Translations under genes and position numbers: made by a program
The notes under the pieces: model-generated
The model's input: only the letters and a program-made list of their open reading frames with translations
What the model was told of the DNA's origin: nothing
Database searches by the model: none
Shown here: positions 1 through 8,407 of the stretch, piece after piece
Numbering within the stretch: the first letter of the stretch is position 1
How the letters are laid out: every line of letters starts with the position of its first letter
From: Roseobacter sp.
GTDB lineage: Bacteria > Pseudomonadota > Alphaproteobacteria > Rhodobacterales > Rhodobacteraceae
Length of the DNA: 64,000 nt
Direction of reading: 5' to 3'
NCBI GenBank assembly: GCA_015665415.1
Contig: JADFAE010000014.1
Coordinates: 62,001 to 126,000 of the forward strand

Positions 1-35
1 CCACTCTCCCCCCCTTTGCTTTCAAGAGGCTTATC

Positions 36-572
36 ATGGCTCAGTTCCCTGTCTGGGACCCCTTTGTTCGCTTGTTTCACTGGAGTCTGGCCTTGCTCTT
101 TGCGGCCAATGCCCTGGTGATTGATCCCGACACCCTCCTGCACAGCACCTTGGGGTATGTGATCACCCTCCTGATTGTCCTGCGGCTGATTTGGGGGCTG
201 ATTGGCTCTCCCTGTGCGCGGTTCTCCAGCTTTCCCATTTCGCCCAGTGCCGCCTTAAAGCAACTGCGTGACATCTCCCTGTCGCGGCGCTTTGCCCACC
301 GCGGACACAGCCCTCTGGGAGCCTTTATGATCTACAATTTGCTCATTAGTATTCTGGGCCTTGGTCTCAGCGGATATCTCATCACCCTGTCGGGTGGCGC
401 TGGCTTTGCATGGGCCGAAGATCTGCACGAGGGCCTTGCCGCCTGGACGCAGTTTTCCATTGTCTTGCACATCGCTGCCGTGTTCTTTGAGAGCAAACGG
501 ATCCGGGTCAATTTGGTCCGCGCCATGTTCACCGGCATCAAGGAGATCCCGCGCCACCGCGCCCGCGATTGA
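36..572 (+). CDS. Cytochrome b561-type membrane protein
   Basis: A 178-residue integral membrane protein resembling the b-type cytochrome family that includes Ni/Fe-hydrogenase cytochrome b subunits and cytochrome b561. Four hydrophobic segments are visible (roughly residues 12-30, 35-56, 95-117 and 135-152). Histidines within or beside them can act as haem ligands: His15 in LFHW, His36 in the HSTLG segment, His94 in the HRGHSP stretch, and a His near residue 144 in the last helix. Such proteins pass electrons between the quinone pool and periplasmic cytochromes. A purine-rich AAGAGG lies just before the ATG. No partner cytochrome c gene is visible because the window begins 35 bases upstream. 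The family assignment is good; the physiological partner is unknown. Confidence 0.8.
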   Translation: MAQFPVWDPFVRLFHWSLALLFAANALVIDPDTLLHSTLGYVITLLIVLRLIWGLIGSPCARFSSFPISPSAALKQLRDISLSRRFAHRGHSPLGAFMIYNLLISILGLGLSGYLITLSGGAGFAWAEDLHEGLAAWTQFSIVLHIAAVFFESKRIRVNLVRAMFTGIKEIPRHRARD

Positions 573-661
573 TCCAGAACAAGGCCACCGCCACAGGGCC
601 GCAGGCACGGGATCTTGTACAACTGACCTTGCAAACGGGGTCCAGCACATAGAGGAAACCC

Positions 662-1177
662 ATGACCGATCCTGCCAAACCTTTGGTGCTTGTCCTTCTG
701 ATCGCCGCACAAACGCTCTGCGCGGTGGTGTTCCTGGGTGATATCATCGCTGATTTCTTTGGCAACGCCGAGCACGAACCAGAAGGCAGCCATACCTATA
801 TCGAGGCGCTGGCCACCTTTGCCCTGATTGCAGCGATTGCAGTTGAGATCCGCATTCTGATCTGGCTGCTGCGACGCAAGGCCCATCTGGAACAGGCCCT
901 TAGCACCGCACAAAACGCCGTGCAGGAGGTGATCGATACTGAGCTGGACAGCTGGAACCTGACCCCGGCGGAACGCGATGTGGCCATGTTCCTGATCAAG
1001 GGGCTGTCGACCAGCGAAATCGCCGATATGCGCGGCAGCGCCGAGGGCACGGTCAAGGCGCAGCTGAACGCGATCTACCGCAAGTCGGGCTGCGGCAGCC
1101 GCACCGAGCTGATGAGCGCATTGGTTGATACGCTGATGGGCCAACGGGTGCGGCCCGGCACGGCCGTCCAGGGGTGA
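662..1177 (+). CDS. Membrane-anchored LuxR-type HTH regulator
   Basis: A 171-residue protein with two hydrophobic segments at the N-terminus (about residues 7-29 and 40-62), a short coiled linker (about 68-90), and a C-terminal LuxR/GerE helix-turn-helix. The HTH begins at LTPAERDVAMFLIKGLSTSE, has SEIADMRGSAEGTVK as its core, and ends with the dimerisation helix near residue 150. There is no receiver or PAS domain, so it is a tethered one-component DNA-binding protein. AGAGGA lies 5 bases before the ATG. It follows the cytochrome gene by 89 bases on the same strand and is convergent with the acyl-CoA synthetase gene. Its target and signal cannot be told from sequence. Confidence 0.82.
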   Translation: MTDPAKPLVLVLLIAAQTLCAVVFLGDIIADFFGNAEHEPEGSHTYIEALATFALIAAIAVEIRILIWLLRRKAHLEQALSTAQNAVQEVIDTELDSWNLTPAERDVAMFLIKGLSTSEIADMRGSAEGTVKAQLNAIYRKSGCGSRTELMSALVDTLMGQRVRPGTAVQG

Positions 1178-1220
1178 TTGCACGCCTGCCTGCCCTCAGC
1201 CCTGATCCCCCGGTCCCGCG

Positions 1221-2735
1221 TCAGGTCTGGCCAGGTTTGACCAGACGCGCGCGCAGCTCGGTCTTCAGCACCTTGCCATAATTGTTCTTGGGCAGCTCAG
1301 CCACATGCATATAGGCCTTGGGGCATTTGAACCGCGCGATCAGGCCACGGCAATGGGCATCAAGATTGGCCTCCGTCACATCACCCACCACAAAGGCCAC
1401 CACCTCTTCCCCCCAATCCGCATGGGCCCGCCCCACCACCGAGACCTGTTGCACCTGCGGATGGGTCAACAGCGCCTCTTCGACCTCGCGTGGGTAGACG
1501 TTCGAGCCGCCAGAGATGATCAGATCCTTGGAGCGATCTGTGAGCGTCAGATAGCCCGCCGCATCCAGAACCCCCATATCGCCCGTGCGCAGCCAGCCCC
1601 CCTGCAGGGTTTCGGCGCTGGCCTCTGGATTGTTCCAATAGCCCGGCATCACCGCCTGACCGCTCACCATGATCTCGCCCATCTCGCCCACCGGTAATGG
1701 CTCCCCCGCCGCATCCCCGATGCGCAGCTCGACCCCGGCCTGGGCGCGGCCAACCCCGGCCAGACGGCCTTGCCAATCGGGATGGCTGCGATCACTGACC
1801 TCTTCGCGCCGTAGAACGGTGATCCCCATCGGGCATTCCCCCTGCCCGTAGATCTGAATGAAGATCGGGCCAAAATGCGCCTCGGCTTCGATGATATCGG
1901 CCAGATACATCGGCCCGCCCGCATAGATCACGCTGCGCAGGCCGCGCCCGCTGCGCCCCTCGGCCTTGGCCACCGCAGTCATCCGCGTCACCATGGTTGG
2001 CGCGGCAAAGATCTGCACCCGACCAAAATGCGCTGCCAGATCAAAGATCTCCCTCTCGTCAAAGCCACGTGAGGCCGGGCAGACATGCGCCGCCCCCACA
2101 AGCACATGCAGCATATTGTACAGGCCCGCTCCGTGGCTCATCGGGGCCGCATAAAGGATCTGGTCGGCCCCTGTTGCGGCATCGACATCGGCAAAATAGG
2201 TCAAAGAGACCACAGCCAGCATGCCATGGGTGATCATCACCCCCTTGGGACGACCAGTGGTGCCAGAGGTATAGAACAGCCAGGCCAGATCCTGCGCGTC
2301 GCGCGTCTGAGGGGCGGCAACAGGCTCCATTTGCAAGGCCGCTGCATAGGTGTCCCCTGCCGCCGCAACCACCGGAGTGACACATCCAGCTGCCGCCAGA
2401 GCCTGATCCAACCCATTGGAGGCAAAGACCAGCTTGGCACCGGAATCTTCCAGGATGTAGCGCGCCTCTGCCCCGTGCAGTTTGGCATTGATCGGCACCG
2501 CCGCCGCCCCGGCATACCAGATGCCATAGAGCGCAATCAGATAATCAGGACAGTTCGTCATGAAGATCGCCACCCGGTCTCCCGGCGCAATGCCCTGGGC
2601 CTGCAGCCAGCCTGCAAGCGCCGCCGCCTGGTGATGAAACCCGGCGTAGTCCGCTACCTCTTTGGTGCCCAGATACAGCGCCGGGCGTGTCCCATGCGCC
2701 AAGGCCTGGCGTTGCAGCCATAGTGCGATATTCAT
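1221..2735 (-). CDS. AMP-dependent acyl-CoA synthetase/ligase
   Basis: A 504-residue member of the ANL superfamily that activates a carboxylic acid as an acyl-adenylate and transfers it to CoA. Visible motifs are the P-loop-like YTSGTTGRPKG (about residue 150), YGQGE (about 290), the hinge-region motif GWLRTGDMG followed by a DRSKDLIISGG stretch, and the C-terminal catalytic lysine in NNYGKVLK. The start was set at 2735 because AGGAGG lies 7 bases upstream; an earlier in-frame start would add 15 residues of poor quality. The substrate is not predictable; size and motifs fit medium/long-chain fatty acid or related ligases. It is divergent from the PAS-LuxR regulator at 2870, which may control it. 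Confidence 0.88.
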   Translation of the reverse strand: MNIALWLQRQALAHGTRPALYLGTKEVADYAGFHHQAAALAGWLQAQGIAPGDRVAIFMTNCPDYLIALYGIWYAGAAAVPINAKLHGAEARYILEDSGAKLVFASNGLDQALAAAGCVTPVVAAAGDTYAAALQMEPVAAPQTRDAQDLAWLFYTSGTTGRPKGVMITHGMLAVVSLTYFADVDAATGADQILYAAPMSHGAGLYNMLHVLVGAAHVCPASRGFDEREIFDLAAHFGRVQIFAAPTMVTRMTAVAKAEGRSGRGLRSVIYAGGPMYLADIIEAEAHFGPIFIQIYGQGECPMGITVLRREEVSDRSHPDWQGRLAGVGRAQAGVELRIGDAAGEPLPVGEMGEIMVSGQAVMPGYWNNPEASAETLQGGWLRTGDMGVLDAAGYLTLTDRSKDLIISGGSNVYPREVEEALLTHPQVQQVSVVGRAHADWGEEVVAFVVGDVTEANLDAHCRGLIARFKCPKAYMHVAELPKNNYGKVLKTELRARLVKPGQT

Positions 2736-2801
2736 TGCCTGCTGTCCTCCTGATTGGGCCCATTGCCGACCTCCTCCCAAAGGCCTTGCGGCAATCTGCC
2801 T

Positions 2802-2814
2802 GGTAGAAACTACC
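2802..2814. promoter_or_regulatory. Inverted repeat in divergent intergenic region
   Basis: A perfect 5-bp dyad, GGTAG-AAA-CTACC, lies between the divergent acyl-CoA synthetase and PAS-LuxR genes. Its size and position would suit a dimeric LuxR-type regulator, but there is no direct evidence of binding. It also sits only 4 bases before the upstream alternative ATG at 2819, which is one reason to doubt that start. Confidence 0.35.
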
Positions 2815-2869
2815 TCTCATGAGGCAGCTTTCCCTTCAATTCCGCAAAAATACCCGGTTAATAGAGGGC

Positions 2870-3409
2870 ATGAGCGATCTAGCCTTTGACCATGCCCCCG
2901 TCGGCCTTGCCGTTTTGGAAAACCGCGTCATCAAGCGCTGCAACCAGCAGTTTGCCTTGACCTTTGGCGACGCCCCAACAGCCTATATCGATGTGCCGAT
3001 TGCCGAGCTGTATCCAAGCCGGGAAGATTACCATCGTGTTGGAGAGTTGCTGCAGCAGGATGAAGGGGCCAAAAGTGGCTTGTACCATGATGAACGGATC
3101 ATGCGCCGCCGCTCTGGTGAGCTGTTCTGGTGTCGGGTGCGCGGCCGTTCCATCAGCCCGGATGCGCCCTTTCGCAGCGGCATCTGGTCCTTTGCCGATA
3201 TCTCGGAAGACCGCCCGGTGGTCAGTCTCACCCCCCGCGAGCGCGAGGTGGCGATCCTGACCTGCAAGGGGCTCTCAGCCAAGGAAATCGGATTGAAGCT
3301 GGACCTCTCCTACCGCACGATTGAAACCCATCGCGCCCACCTGCTGCAGAAATTCAATGCCCGAAAACTGCCGGAGCTGGTGGCAAAACTCACCGGCATG
3401 CCGCTTTAG
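2870..3409 (+). CDS. PAS-domain LuxR-type transcriptional regulator
   Basis: A 179-residue regulator with an N-terminal PAS fold (about residues 5-115; AFDHAPVGLAVLENRVI is the start of the fold and GIWSFADISEDR its end) and a C-terminal LuxR HTH (about 118-175; LTPREREVAILTCKGLSAKE, then a recognition helix with TIETHRAHLL). PAS domains bind small ligands or cofactors, so this is probably a soluble sensor-regulator. An in-frame ATG at 2819 would add 17 residues, but that stretch is AT-rich, unlike the rest, and has no ribosome binding site. The chosen ATG has GAGGG only 1 base away, so the start is uncertain. Divergent from the acyl-CoA synthetase. Confidence 0.8.
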   Translation: MSDLAFDHAPVGLAVLENRVIKRCNQQFALTFGDAPTAYIDVPIAELYPSREDYHRVGELLQQDEGAKSGLYHDERIMRRRSGELFWCRVRGRSISPDAPFRSGIWSFADISEDRPVVSLTPREREVAILTCKGLSAKEIGLKLDLSYRTIETHRAHLLQKFNARKLPELVAKLTGMPL

Positions 3410-3588
3410 CAGGAATTCCCCCTAAGCAGAGCCCTGGCAGAGATTGCGAATCCTGAACAGGAGGCGCATTTTGGCACCCAGACTGACAGTGCTTTCCTTG
3501 TGGTAACGCATACCCTATAAGCGCTGTAATTTTCCGGAGCTCCCAAAAGGGACGCAACGGAACCGGCTGAAGATACGCTGAGGACAAC

Positions 3589-4077
3589 ATGACAGAAAAG
3601 ACTCACCAAGCGGATGTGGCATTCATCAAGGCTCTGGCCGAATTGCTGCGCGACAATGATCTGACCGAACTGGAGGTCAAGCGCGACTATAGCGAAGACG
3701 ATAGCCTGAACGTGCGCGTCTCCCGGCAAGCGATTGTGGCAGCTGCGGCACCGGTTCAAGTCGCCGCGCCTGTGGCCGCGGCCCCCGCTGCTGCGGCAGC
3801 CCCCGCTGCTGCGGCGGCACCTGCGGAAGATCCCGCCAGCCACCCCGGTGCCGTGACCTCGCCCATGGTGGGCACCGTCTACCTGCAGGCCGAGCCCGGC
3901 GCCCCGGCCTTTATCAGCGTTGGCAAACAGGTCAACGAAGGCGACACCCTGCTGATCGTCGAAGCGATGAAGACCATGAACCACATCCCGGCGCCCAAAT
4001 CCGGCACCGTCAAGCGCATCCTGGTCGAAGATGGCGCTGCCGTCGAATTCGGATCTCCGCTGGCCATCATCGAGTAA
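3589..4077 (+). CDS. accB: Biotin carboxyl carrier protein of acetyl-CoA carboxylase
   Basis: A 162-residue BCCP, the biotin-carrying subunit of acetyl-CoA carboxylase, which makes malonyl-CoA for fatty acid synthesis in the cytoplasm. It has an N-terminal AccB-specific helical region (1-45), an Ala/Pro-rich flexible linker (about 50-85), and a C-terminal biotinyl domain. The biotin-accepting lysine is Lys128 in EAMKTMN, with Thr where Escherichia coli has Met. It is followed 9 bases later by accC, the usual accBC operon. The 179 bases upstream hold its promoter, but no box could be assigned with confidence. Confidence 0.97.
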   Translation: MTEKTHQADVAFIKALAELLRDNDLTELEVKRDYSEDDSLNVRVSRQAIVAAAAPVQVAAPVAAAPAAAAAPAAAAAPAEDPASHPGAVTSPMVGTVYLQAEPGAPAFISVGKQVNEGDTLLIVEAMKTMNHIPAPKSGTVKRILVEDGAAVEFGSPLAIIE

Positions 4078-4086
4078 GGGCAGCCC

Positions 4087-5436
4087 ATGTTTGACAAGAT
4101 CCTGATTGCCAACCGAGGGGAGATCGCCCTGCGCGTGATCCGTGCCTGCCGTGAGATGGGCATCAAATCGGTTGCGGTACATTCAACGGCAGATGCCGAT
4201 GCCATGCATGTGCGCATGGCCGATGAATCGGTCTGCATCGGCCCGCCCTCGGGCGCGCAAAGCTACCTGTCGATCCCGGCCATCATCTCGGCCTGCGAGA
4301 TCACCGGCGCACAGGCTGTGCATCCCGGTTACGGTTTCCTGTCGGAAAATGCCAACTTCGTGCAGATCATCGAAGATCACGGGCTGACCTTCATTGGTCC
4401 TTCGGCGCAAGACATCCGCACCATGGGCGACAAGATCACCGCCAAAGAGACCGCCCAAAGGCTGGGTATTCCGGTGGTGCCTGGCTCTGAAGGCGGCGTG
4501 CCCGATGTGGAAAGCGCCCGCAAGGCCGCAGCCGACATGGGCTATCCGGTGATCATCAAGGCCACCGCCGGTGGTGGGGGGCGCGGCATGAAGGTTGCCA
4601 CCTCGGCGGCTGACATCGATGTCGCATTTTCCACCGCCCGCTCCGAGGCCAAGGCCGCATTCGGCAATGACGAAGTCTACATGGAGAAATATCTCCAGAA
4701 ACCGCGTCACATCGAAGTGCAGGTCTTTGGCGACGGCAAGGGCAATGGCGTGCATCTGGCCGAACGCGACTGCTCGCTGCAGCGCCGTCACCAAAAGGTC
4801 TTTGAAGAGGCCCCCGGCCCCTGCATCAGCCCTGAAGAACGCGCCCGTATCGGCAAGATCTGTGCCGATGCTGTGGGCGAGATGGGCTACTCGGGTGCTG
4901 GCACCGTCGAATTCCTCTATGAGGATGGCGAGTTCTTTTTCATCGAGATGAACACCCGCTTGCAGGTGGAACATCCGGTGACCGAGGCAATCTTTGGCGT
5001 TGATCTGGTGCGCGAGCAAATTCGCGTCGCCGCCGGCCAGCCGCTGTCGTTCACTCAGGACGATCTGGTCATCAATGGGCATTCCATCGAAGTACGGATC
5101 AACGCCGAGAAACTGCCCAACTTCTCACCTTGTCCCGGCAAGATCACCGCCTATCACGCCCCAGGTGGGCTGGGCGTGCGGATGGATTCCGCGCTCTATG
5201 ACGGCTATTCGATCCCCCCCTATTACGACAGTCTGATCGGCAAGCTGATCGTGCATGGCCGCGATCGCCCCGAAGCCCTGGCGCGTCTCAGCCGCGCCCT
5301 GGGTGAGCTGATTGTCGATGGCATCGACACCACCGTGCCGCTGTTCCATGCACTGCTGGCAGAGCCAGACGTTCAGTCCGGCGATTACGGCATCCACTGG
5401 CTGGAGCGCTGGCTGGAAGAAAACCTCGGGGGCTGA
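4087..5436 (+). CDS. accC: Biotin carboxylase subunit of acetyl-CoA carboxylase
   Basis: A 449-residue biotin carboxylase that uses ATP and bicarbonate to carboxylate biotin on AccB. The N-terminal domain opens with the standard [19 protein letters not shown] segment. The ATP-grasp domain follows, with the glycine-rich [11 protein letters not shown] loop (about residue 159-169), HIEVQVFGD and the metal/bicarbonate region [17 protein letters not shown]. Length matches the family (about 447). It is the second gene of accBC and is followed directly by a strong intrinsic terminator at 5448-5483, so the operon probably ends here. The carboxyltransferase genes accA and accD are not in the window. 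Confidence 0.98.
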   Translation: MFDKILIANRGEIALRVIRACREMGIKSVAVHSTADADAMHVRMADESVCIGPPSGAQSYLSIPAIISACEITGAQAVHPGYGFLSENANFVQIIEDHGLTFIGPSAQDIRTMGDKITAKETAQRLGIPVVPGSEGGVPDVESARKAAADMGYPVIIKATAGGGGRGMKVATSAADIDVAFSTARSEAKAAFGNDEVYMEKYLQKPRHIEVQVFGDGKGNGVHLAERDCSLQRRHQKVFEEAPGPCISPEERARIGKICADAVGEMGYSGAGTVEFLYEDGEFFFIEMNTRLQVEHPVTEAIFGVDLVREQIRVAAGQPLSFTQDDLVINGHSIEVRINAEKLPNFSPCPGKITAYHAPGGLGVRMDSALYDGYSIPPYYDSLIGKLIVHGRDRPEALARLSRALGELIVDGIDTTVPLFHALLAEPDVQSGDYGIHWLERWLEENLGG

Positions 5437-5447
5437 CCCCCAGAGCC

Positions 5448-5483
5448 ATTGGGGCGCGAGACAGTCGCGCCCCAATTTTCTTT
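5448..5483 (+). terminator. Rho-independent terminator of accBC
   Basis: A perfect 12-bp stem (ATTGGGGCGCGA at 5448-5459 pairing with 5465-5476) with a 5-base loop is followed immediately by TTTCTTT. It lies 12 bases after the accC stop codon. Confidence 0.9.
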
Positions 5484-5535
5484 GTGGCATCATGACGCTA
5501 CACCCCACTCGTTTCCTCGACCCTCAGGCGACCCG

Positions 5536-6168
5536 ATGAGCCTCACGCCCGATCTTTTGCTGCATGCCTATTCTGTCGGTGTCTTTCCCATGGCAGAGCA
5601 CCGCGAGGACGAGGAGATCTTCTGGGTTGACCCCAAACGCCGAGGCATCTTTCCCATCAAAGACTTCCACATCTCACGATCTCTGGCCAAGACCCTTCGC
5701 CAAGACCGCTTTGAGATCTCGGTCAACCGTGCCTTTGCAGAGGTGGTCGAGGCCTGCGCCGACCGCGCGGAGACATGGATCAACGGCGAGATATTTGCCC
5801 GCTATCAGGATCTGCACGCCATGGGTCATGCCCATTCACTGGAGGTCTGGCAACAGGGCCAACTCGTCGGCGGGGTCTATGGAGTGTCCCTGGGGGCGGG
5901 TTTTTTTGGCGAGAGCATGTTTTCGCGCCATCGCGACGCGTCAAAGGTGGCGCTGGCCTATTTGATGGATCGTCTCCGGCAGGCCAGGTTTCAACTCTGC
6001 GACACCCAGTTTCTAACGCCGCATCTTGCCTCGCTGGGGGCGGTCGAGATCAGCCGCGCCGCCTATAAGGCCAGGCTGCAAGTGGCCATCAAAGGCGAGG
6101 CGGATTTTGACAGCCCGGCGATCCCTGGGGCTCAGATGCTCTTGCAGCGCATGACCCAAACGTCATAG
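5536..6168 (+). CDS. aat: Leucyl/phenylalanyl-tRNA--protein transferase
   Basis: A 210-residue L/F-transferase, which adds Leu or Phe from aminoacyl-tRNA to proteins with N-terminal Arg or Lys and so marks them for ClpS/ClpAP degradation (N-degron pathway). Family hallmarks are LLLHAYSVGVFPMA at the N-terminus, FWVDPKRRGIFP, the SLEVWQQGQLVGGVYGVSLG core, and FFGESMFSRHRDASKVAL. The start at 5536 was chosen because the family begins with this helix; the 29 residues before it lie over the accC terminator. Its 3' end overlaps the opposing DUF2155 gene by 37 bases. The neighbourhood (accBC, aat, DUF2155) is typical of Rhodobacterales. Confidence 0.96.
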   Translation: MSLTPDLLLHAYSVGVFPMAEHREDEEIFWVDPKRRGIFPIKDFHISRSLAKTLRQDRFEISVNRAFAEVVEACADRAETWINGEIFARYQDLHAMGHAHSLEVWQQGQLVGGVYGVSLGAGFFGESMFSRHRDASKVALAYLMDRLRQARFQLCDTQFLTPHLASLGAVEISRAAYKARLQVAIKGEADFDSPAIPGAQMLLQRMTQTS

Positions 6169-6527
6169 CGGGCGTGATCCAGAGCCGAAAGCGCCGGGCT
6201 CGAGGCGATCATCCAGCCCTCAAAAAACAGCTCACCCGTCTGCGGATCACGAACCGTGAGATAGGCAAAGGCATCTCCGGTCGGATTTGCCACCGGATAG
6301 CGGCACTCCGACAGGGTCACCATCAGACCAAAGACCTCAGCACTGCCGCCGACCTGGATTTCCACATCCAGATTGCTGCCGTCAACCTTGTCCAATCCCC
6401 GCAGCACGGCGGCACTGCCGCGCTCTGCCTCCTCCTGAGAGGCAACAGGCCCCACGGTCAAAACAAGTCCCAGCGCCCCGACCAGGGATCCCATCAGCCC
6501 CTTTGCCAAAGGCTGCAGCCAGGACAT
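6132..6527 (-). CDS. DUF2155 domain-containing secreted protein
   Basis: A 131-residue protein with a Sec-type signal peptide (hydrophobic region about 8-27, Ala-Ser before the mature part) and a DUF2155 domain. Recognisable are LRGLDKVDGSNLDVEIQVGG, a LSECRYP cysteine motif, FFEGWMIASSPALSALDHARYDVWV and a second cysteine near the end (VMRCKS), which may form a disulfide. The function of DUF2155 is unknown; in this order it is regularly next to mlaD and NDUFA12. The mlaD stop and this ATG overlap as TGATG, so the two are probably translationally coupled; a GTG three bases earlier is an alternative start. Confidence 0.88.
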   Translation of the reverse strand: MSWLQPLAKGLMGSLVGALGLVLTVGPVASQEEAERGSAAVLRGLDKVDGSNLDVEIQVGGSAEVFGLMVTLSECRYPVANPTGDAFAYLTVRDPQTGELFFEGWMIASSPALSALDHARYDVWVMRCKSI

Positions 6528-6979
6528 CACGTCTCATCCCCGCTGCCGGCCACAAATTTGACCAGAAGCGAAATCAAACTGACTGCGCCCTGAGTGTCCA
6601 GAACCTCTTCGCCGGCGTCCAGATTGAACGGGGAGCCACCGGGCATGACCTCGACAAAGTTGCCCCCCAACAGCCCTTCGGAGGAAATGATGACTGAGCT
6701 GTCATCCGGAACCATAATGCCATCCAGCACCGAAAACCTGGTATCGGCACGAAAAGTCTCTGGGTTCAGCTCAACCCCGGTCACGGTTCCGATCTTGACC
6801 CCGGCCAGTCGCACGTCGGTGCCAACACTGACCCCTTCGAGAGAGCGGAACGAGGCGGTAAGCTCATAGCCCGCCTTTGCGGTCGATACCCCAGCCACCT
6901 GCCCCGCATAGAGAGCAAAACCAAGGGCGGCAGTCAGGACGACGCCACCTGCCAATACTTCAGTGATGTTATGCGACAT
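6527..6979 (-). CDS. mlaD: MlaD-like MCE-domain phospholipid transport protein
   Basis: A 150-residue protein with one N-terminal transmembrane helix (about 8-30) and a single MCE domain (about 37-115; LAGVKIGTVTGVEL and SSEGLLGGNFVEVMPGG are typical). MlaD forms a hexamer in the inner membrane that binds phospholipids for the Mla ABC system, which keeps the outer membrane asymmetric. The ATPase and permease genes are not in this window. It precedes DUF2155 with a 1-base overlap and is 117 bases downstream of the NDUFA12 homologue on the same strand. Confidence 0.9.
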   Translation of the reverse strand: MSHNITEVLAGGVVLTAALGFALYAGQVAGVSTAKAGYELTASFRSLEGVSVGTDVRLAGVKIGTVTGVELNPETFRADTRFSVLDGIMVPDDSSVIISSEGLLGGNFVEVMPGGSPFNLDAGEEVLDTQGAVSLISLLVKFVAGSGDET

Positions 6980-7096
6980 GAGGTCTCTGCCTAAAACTAT
7001 GGGTCATAAATGGGAAAGGACCAAAGAGCCGCTGGCCTCTGGTCCTGACGAATATCGGCTGCCGCGCCCCGCATCGAGGGCCTCGCGACACCGGGT

Positions 7097-7483
7097 TTAC
7101 TCAGGCACCCAGGCCTCGTAGTCGCTGCGCACCTGGGGTGCGGCTGCACCACGGATCGAGCCCGCCGGCGCATAGGCCTGCAATGTCCCGGTCAGGTTTT
7201 CCTGATGCGGTTTTTCCCAGGACTTATGCTTGAGCGGGGTCTTGCTGGGCAGCTCGTCAAAGGTGCGATGCAACCAGCCGTGCCAGTCGGCGCCAATGCG
7301 CGAGGCTTCGACTTCGCCGTTGAAGATCACCCAACGACGACTGTCATCCGCATTGCGATAAAACACGTTCCCTTGGTCATCCTCGCCCACCTGGATCCCC
7401 TTGCGGGCGGTAAAGATCTGGGTATTCAACGTCTGCCCGTTCCACCAGGTCACAGCGCGCAAGAGAGTATTCAGGATTCCCAT
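7097..7483 (-). CDS. NADH:ubiquinone oxidoreductase subunit NDUFA12-like
   Basis: A 128-residue homologue of the mitochondrial complex I accessory subunit NDUFA12 (B17.2). Family features are [17 protein letters not shown] near the N-terminus, [27 protein letters not shown], and the [13 protein letters not shown] segment. Among bacteria this supernumerary subunit is known from alphaproteobacteria, where it is part of complex I at the inner membrane. TAGGAGG lies 5 bases before the ATG. It stands at the head of a possible NDUFA12-mlaD-DUF2155 transcription unit. Confidence 0.95.
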   Translation of the reverse strand: MGILNTLLRAVTWWNGQTLNTQIFTARKGIQVGEDDQGNVFYRNADDSRRWVIFNGEVEASRIGADWHGWLHRTFDELPSKTPLKHKSWEKPHQENLTGTLQAYAPAGSIRGAAAPQVRSDYEAWVPE

Positions 7484-7887
7484 GGATGCCTCCTAAGATT
7501 TCCATAACCGTATGACGTAATTTCCCGCCAAGGTCCAGTGACTTGCAGCCGAGAAACCAGACCCCGGCAGGATTTGGCACAGCTATCGCGATTGGCTTAA
7601 ATTCTGGTTGCCACTGGCCTCTGAATGGCATGTCCCGGGTGGGTCCCTGGCACAGGCATATCCACCCTGAGATCTAATCAGCGGGGTACAGAGGCCGTCA
7701 TCCGCTATTTTGCAACATCAACATGACAGCGGGCTGTTGGCAGGCTGTCAGGGGAGTGGCGAGCCACTATCCCCGCCCCGCGCACAAGTATGTCGCGTCT
7801 TCCTCCATAAAAAATGGCGCCGCGACGGCGCCATCAATCATAACGAGGAAGCAACCGAATGCATGATTGTGCAACTCGATGAGGCCT
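7484..7887. other. Intergenic region between Rid gene and NDUFA12 gene
   Basis: About 400 bases without a convincing gene. The lower end must hold the promoter of the NDUFA12 gene (minus strand), and the upper end holds the Rid gene terminator at 7809-7834. Short reading frames here have no homologous look and no ribosome binding site. Confidence 0.6.
7809..7834 (-). terminator. Rho-independent terminator downstream of Rid-family gene
   Basis: On the minus strand a perfect 9-bp stem (ATGGCGCCG / CGGCGCCAT, 3-base loop) is followed directly by a run of T (seen as A at 7809-7814 on the plus strand). It lies 53 bases after the Rid-family stop codon. Confidence 0.85.
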
Positions 7888-8256
7888 TCAAGCGGTGGGC
7901 AGCAACGCGGTAACCTCAATCTCGATGCGAAACTTGGCATCAATCAATCCGCATTCAATCATCGTGGCCGCTGGCGGGGCATCACCAAAGGCTTCAGCAA
8001 GCATCGGCCAGCAGGGCTCGAATTCCGCCGCATCCGGCAGGTAGTAATTGACCCGCACCACATCCGCAAAACCCGCTCCGGCCTCGCCCAAGGCCTTGTT
8101 AATAATCTCCAGCGCAGAACGGCACTGGCTCACCACATCCTCGCCCTGCCCGACAGTGCCGGCAACATGAACAAAACCGCCTGCCACCACAGCGCGGCAA
8201 TAGCCAACCTTCTTTTCAAATTCGCCACCCGACGAAATACGCCTGATCCCAGCCAT
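7888..8256 (-). CDS. Rid-family (RidA/YjgF) protein
   Basis: A 122-residue protein of the Rid/YjgF/UK114 family. RidA proper hydrolyses reactive enamine/imine intermediates to ketoacids and ammonia; other subgroups are less well characterised. Recognisable parts are ISSGGEFEKKVGYCRAVVAGGFVHVAGTVG, the LGEAGAGFADVVRVNYYLPD segment and a C-terminal ALIDAKFRIEIEVTALLP-like strand, but the catalytic Arg seen in RidA (RSNR-like) is not evident in the C-terminal IECGLIDAKF. The start at 8256 follows AAAAGGATC; a longer frame to 8376 would run over the clpX terminator. Confidence 0.85.
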   Translation of the reverse strand: MAGIRRISSGGEFEKKVGYCRAVVAGGFVHVAGTVGQGEDVVSQCRSALEIINKALGEAGAGFADVVRVNYYLPDAAEFEPCWPMLAEAFGDAPPAATMIECGLIDAKFRIEIEVTALLPTA

Positions 8257-8340
8257 GATCTGATCCTTTTCATTTGGCCAAAAATATCCCTGGGGGTGAG
8301 TGCCCACCAGGCACGAGGGGGCAAAGCCCCCAAAATGGAA

Positions 8341-8371
8341 AATGGCTGACGTCACATCGACATCAGCCATT
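8341..8371 (-). terminator. Probable terminator downstream of clpX
   Basis: An inverted repeat (AATGGCTGA / TCAGCCATT, 9 bp, then one mismatch and 3 more pairs, 5-base loop) lies 37 bases after the clpX stop on the minus strand. It is followed by a T-rich stretch (TTCCATTTT), weaker than a perfect T run. Confidence 0.7.
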
Positions 8372-8407
8372 CCCAATCAAGCTGTAGCAACAGCCACTTG
8401 CAATAGA

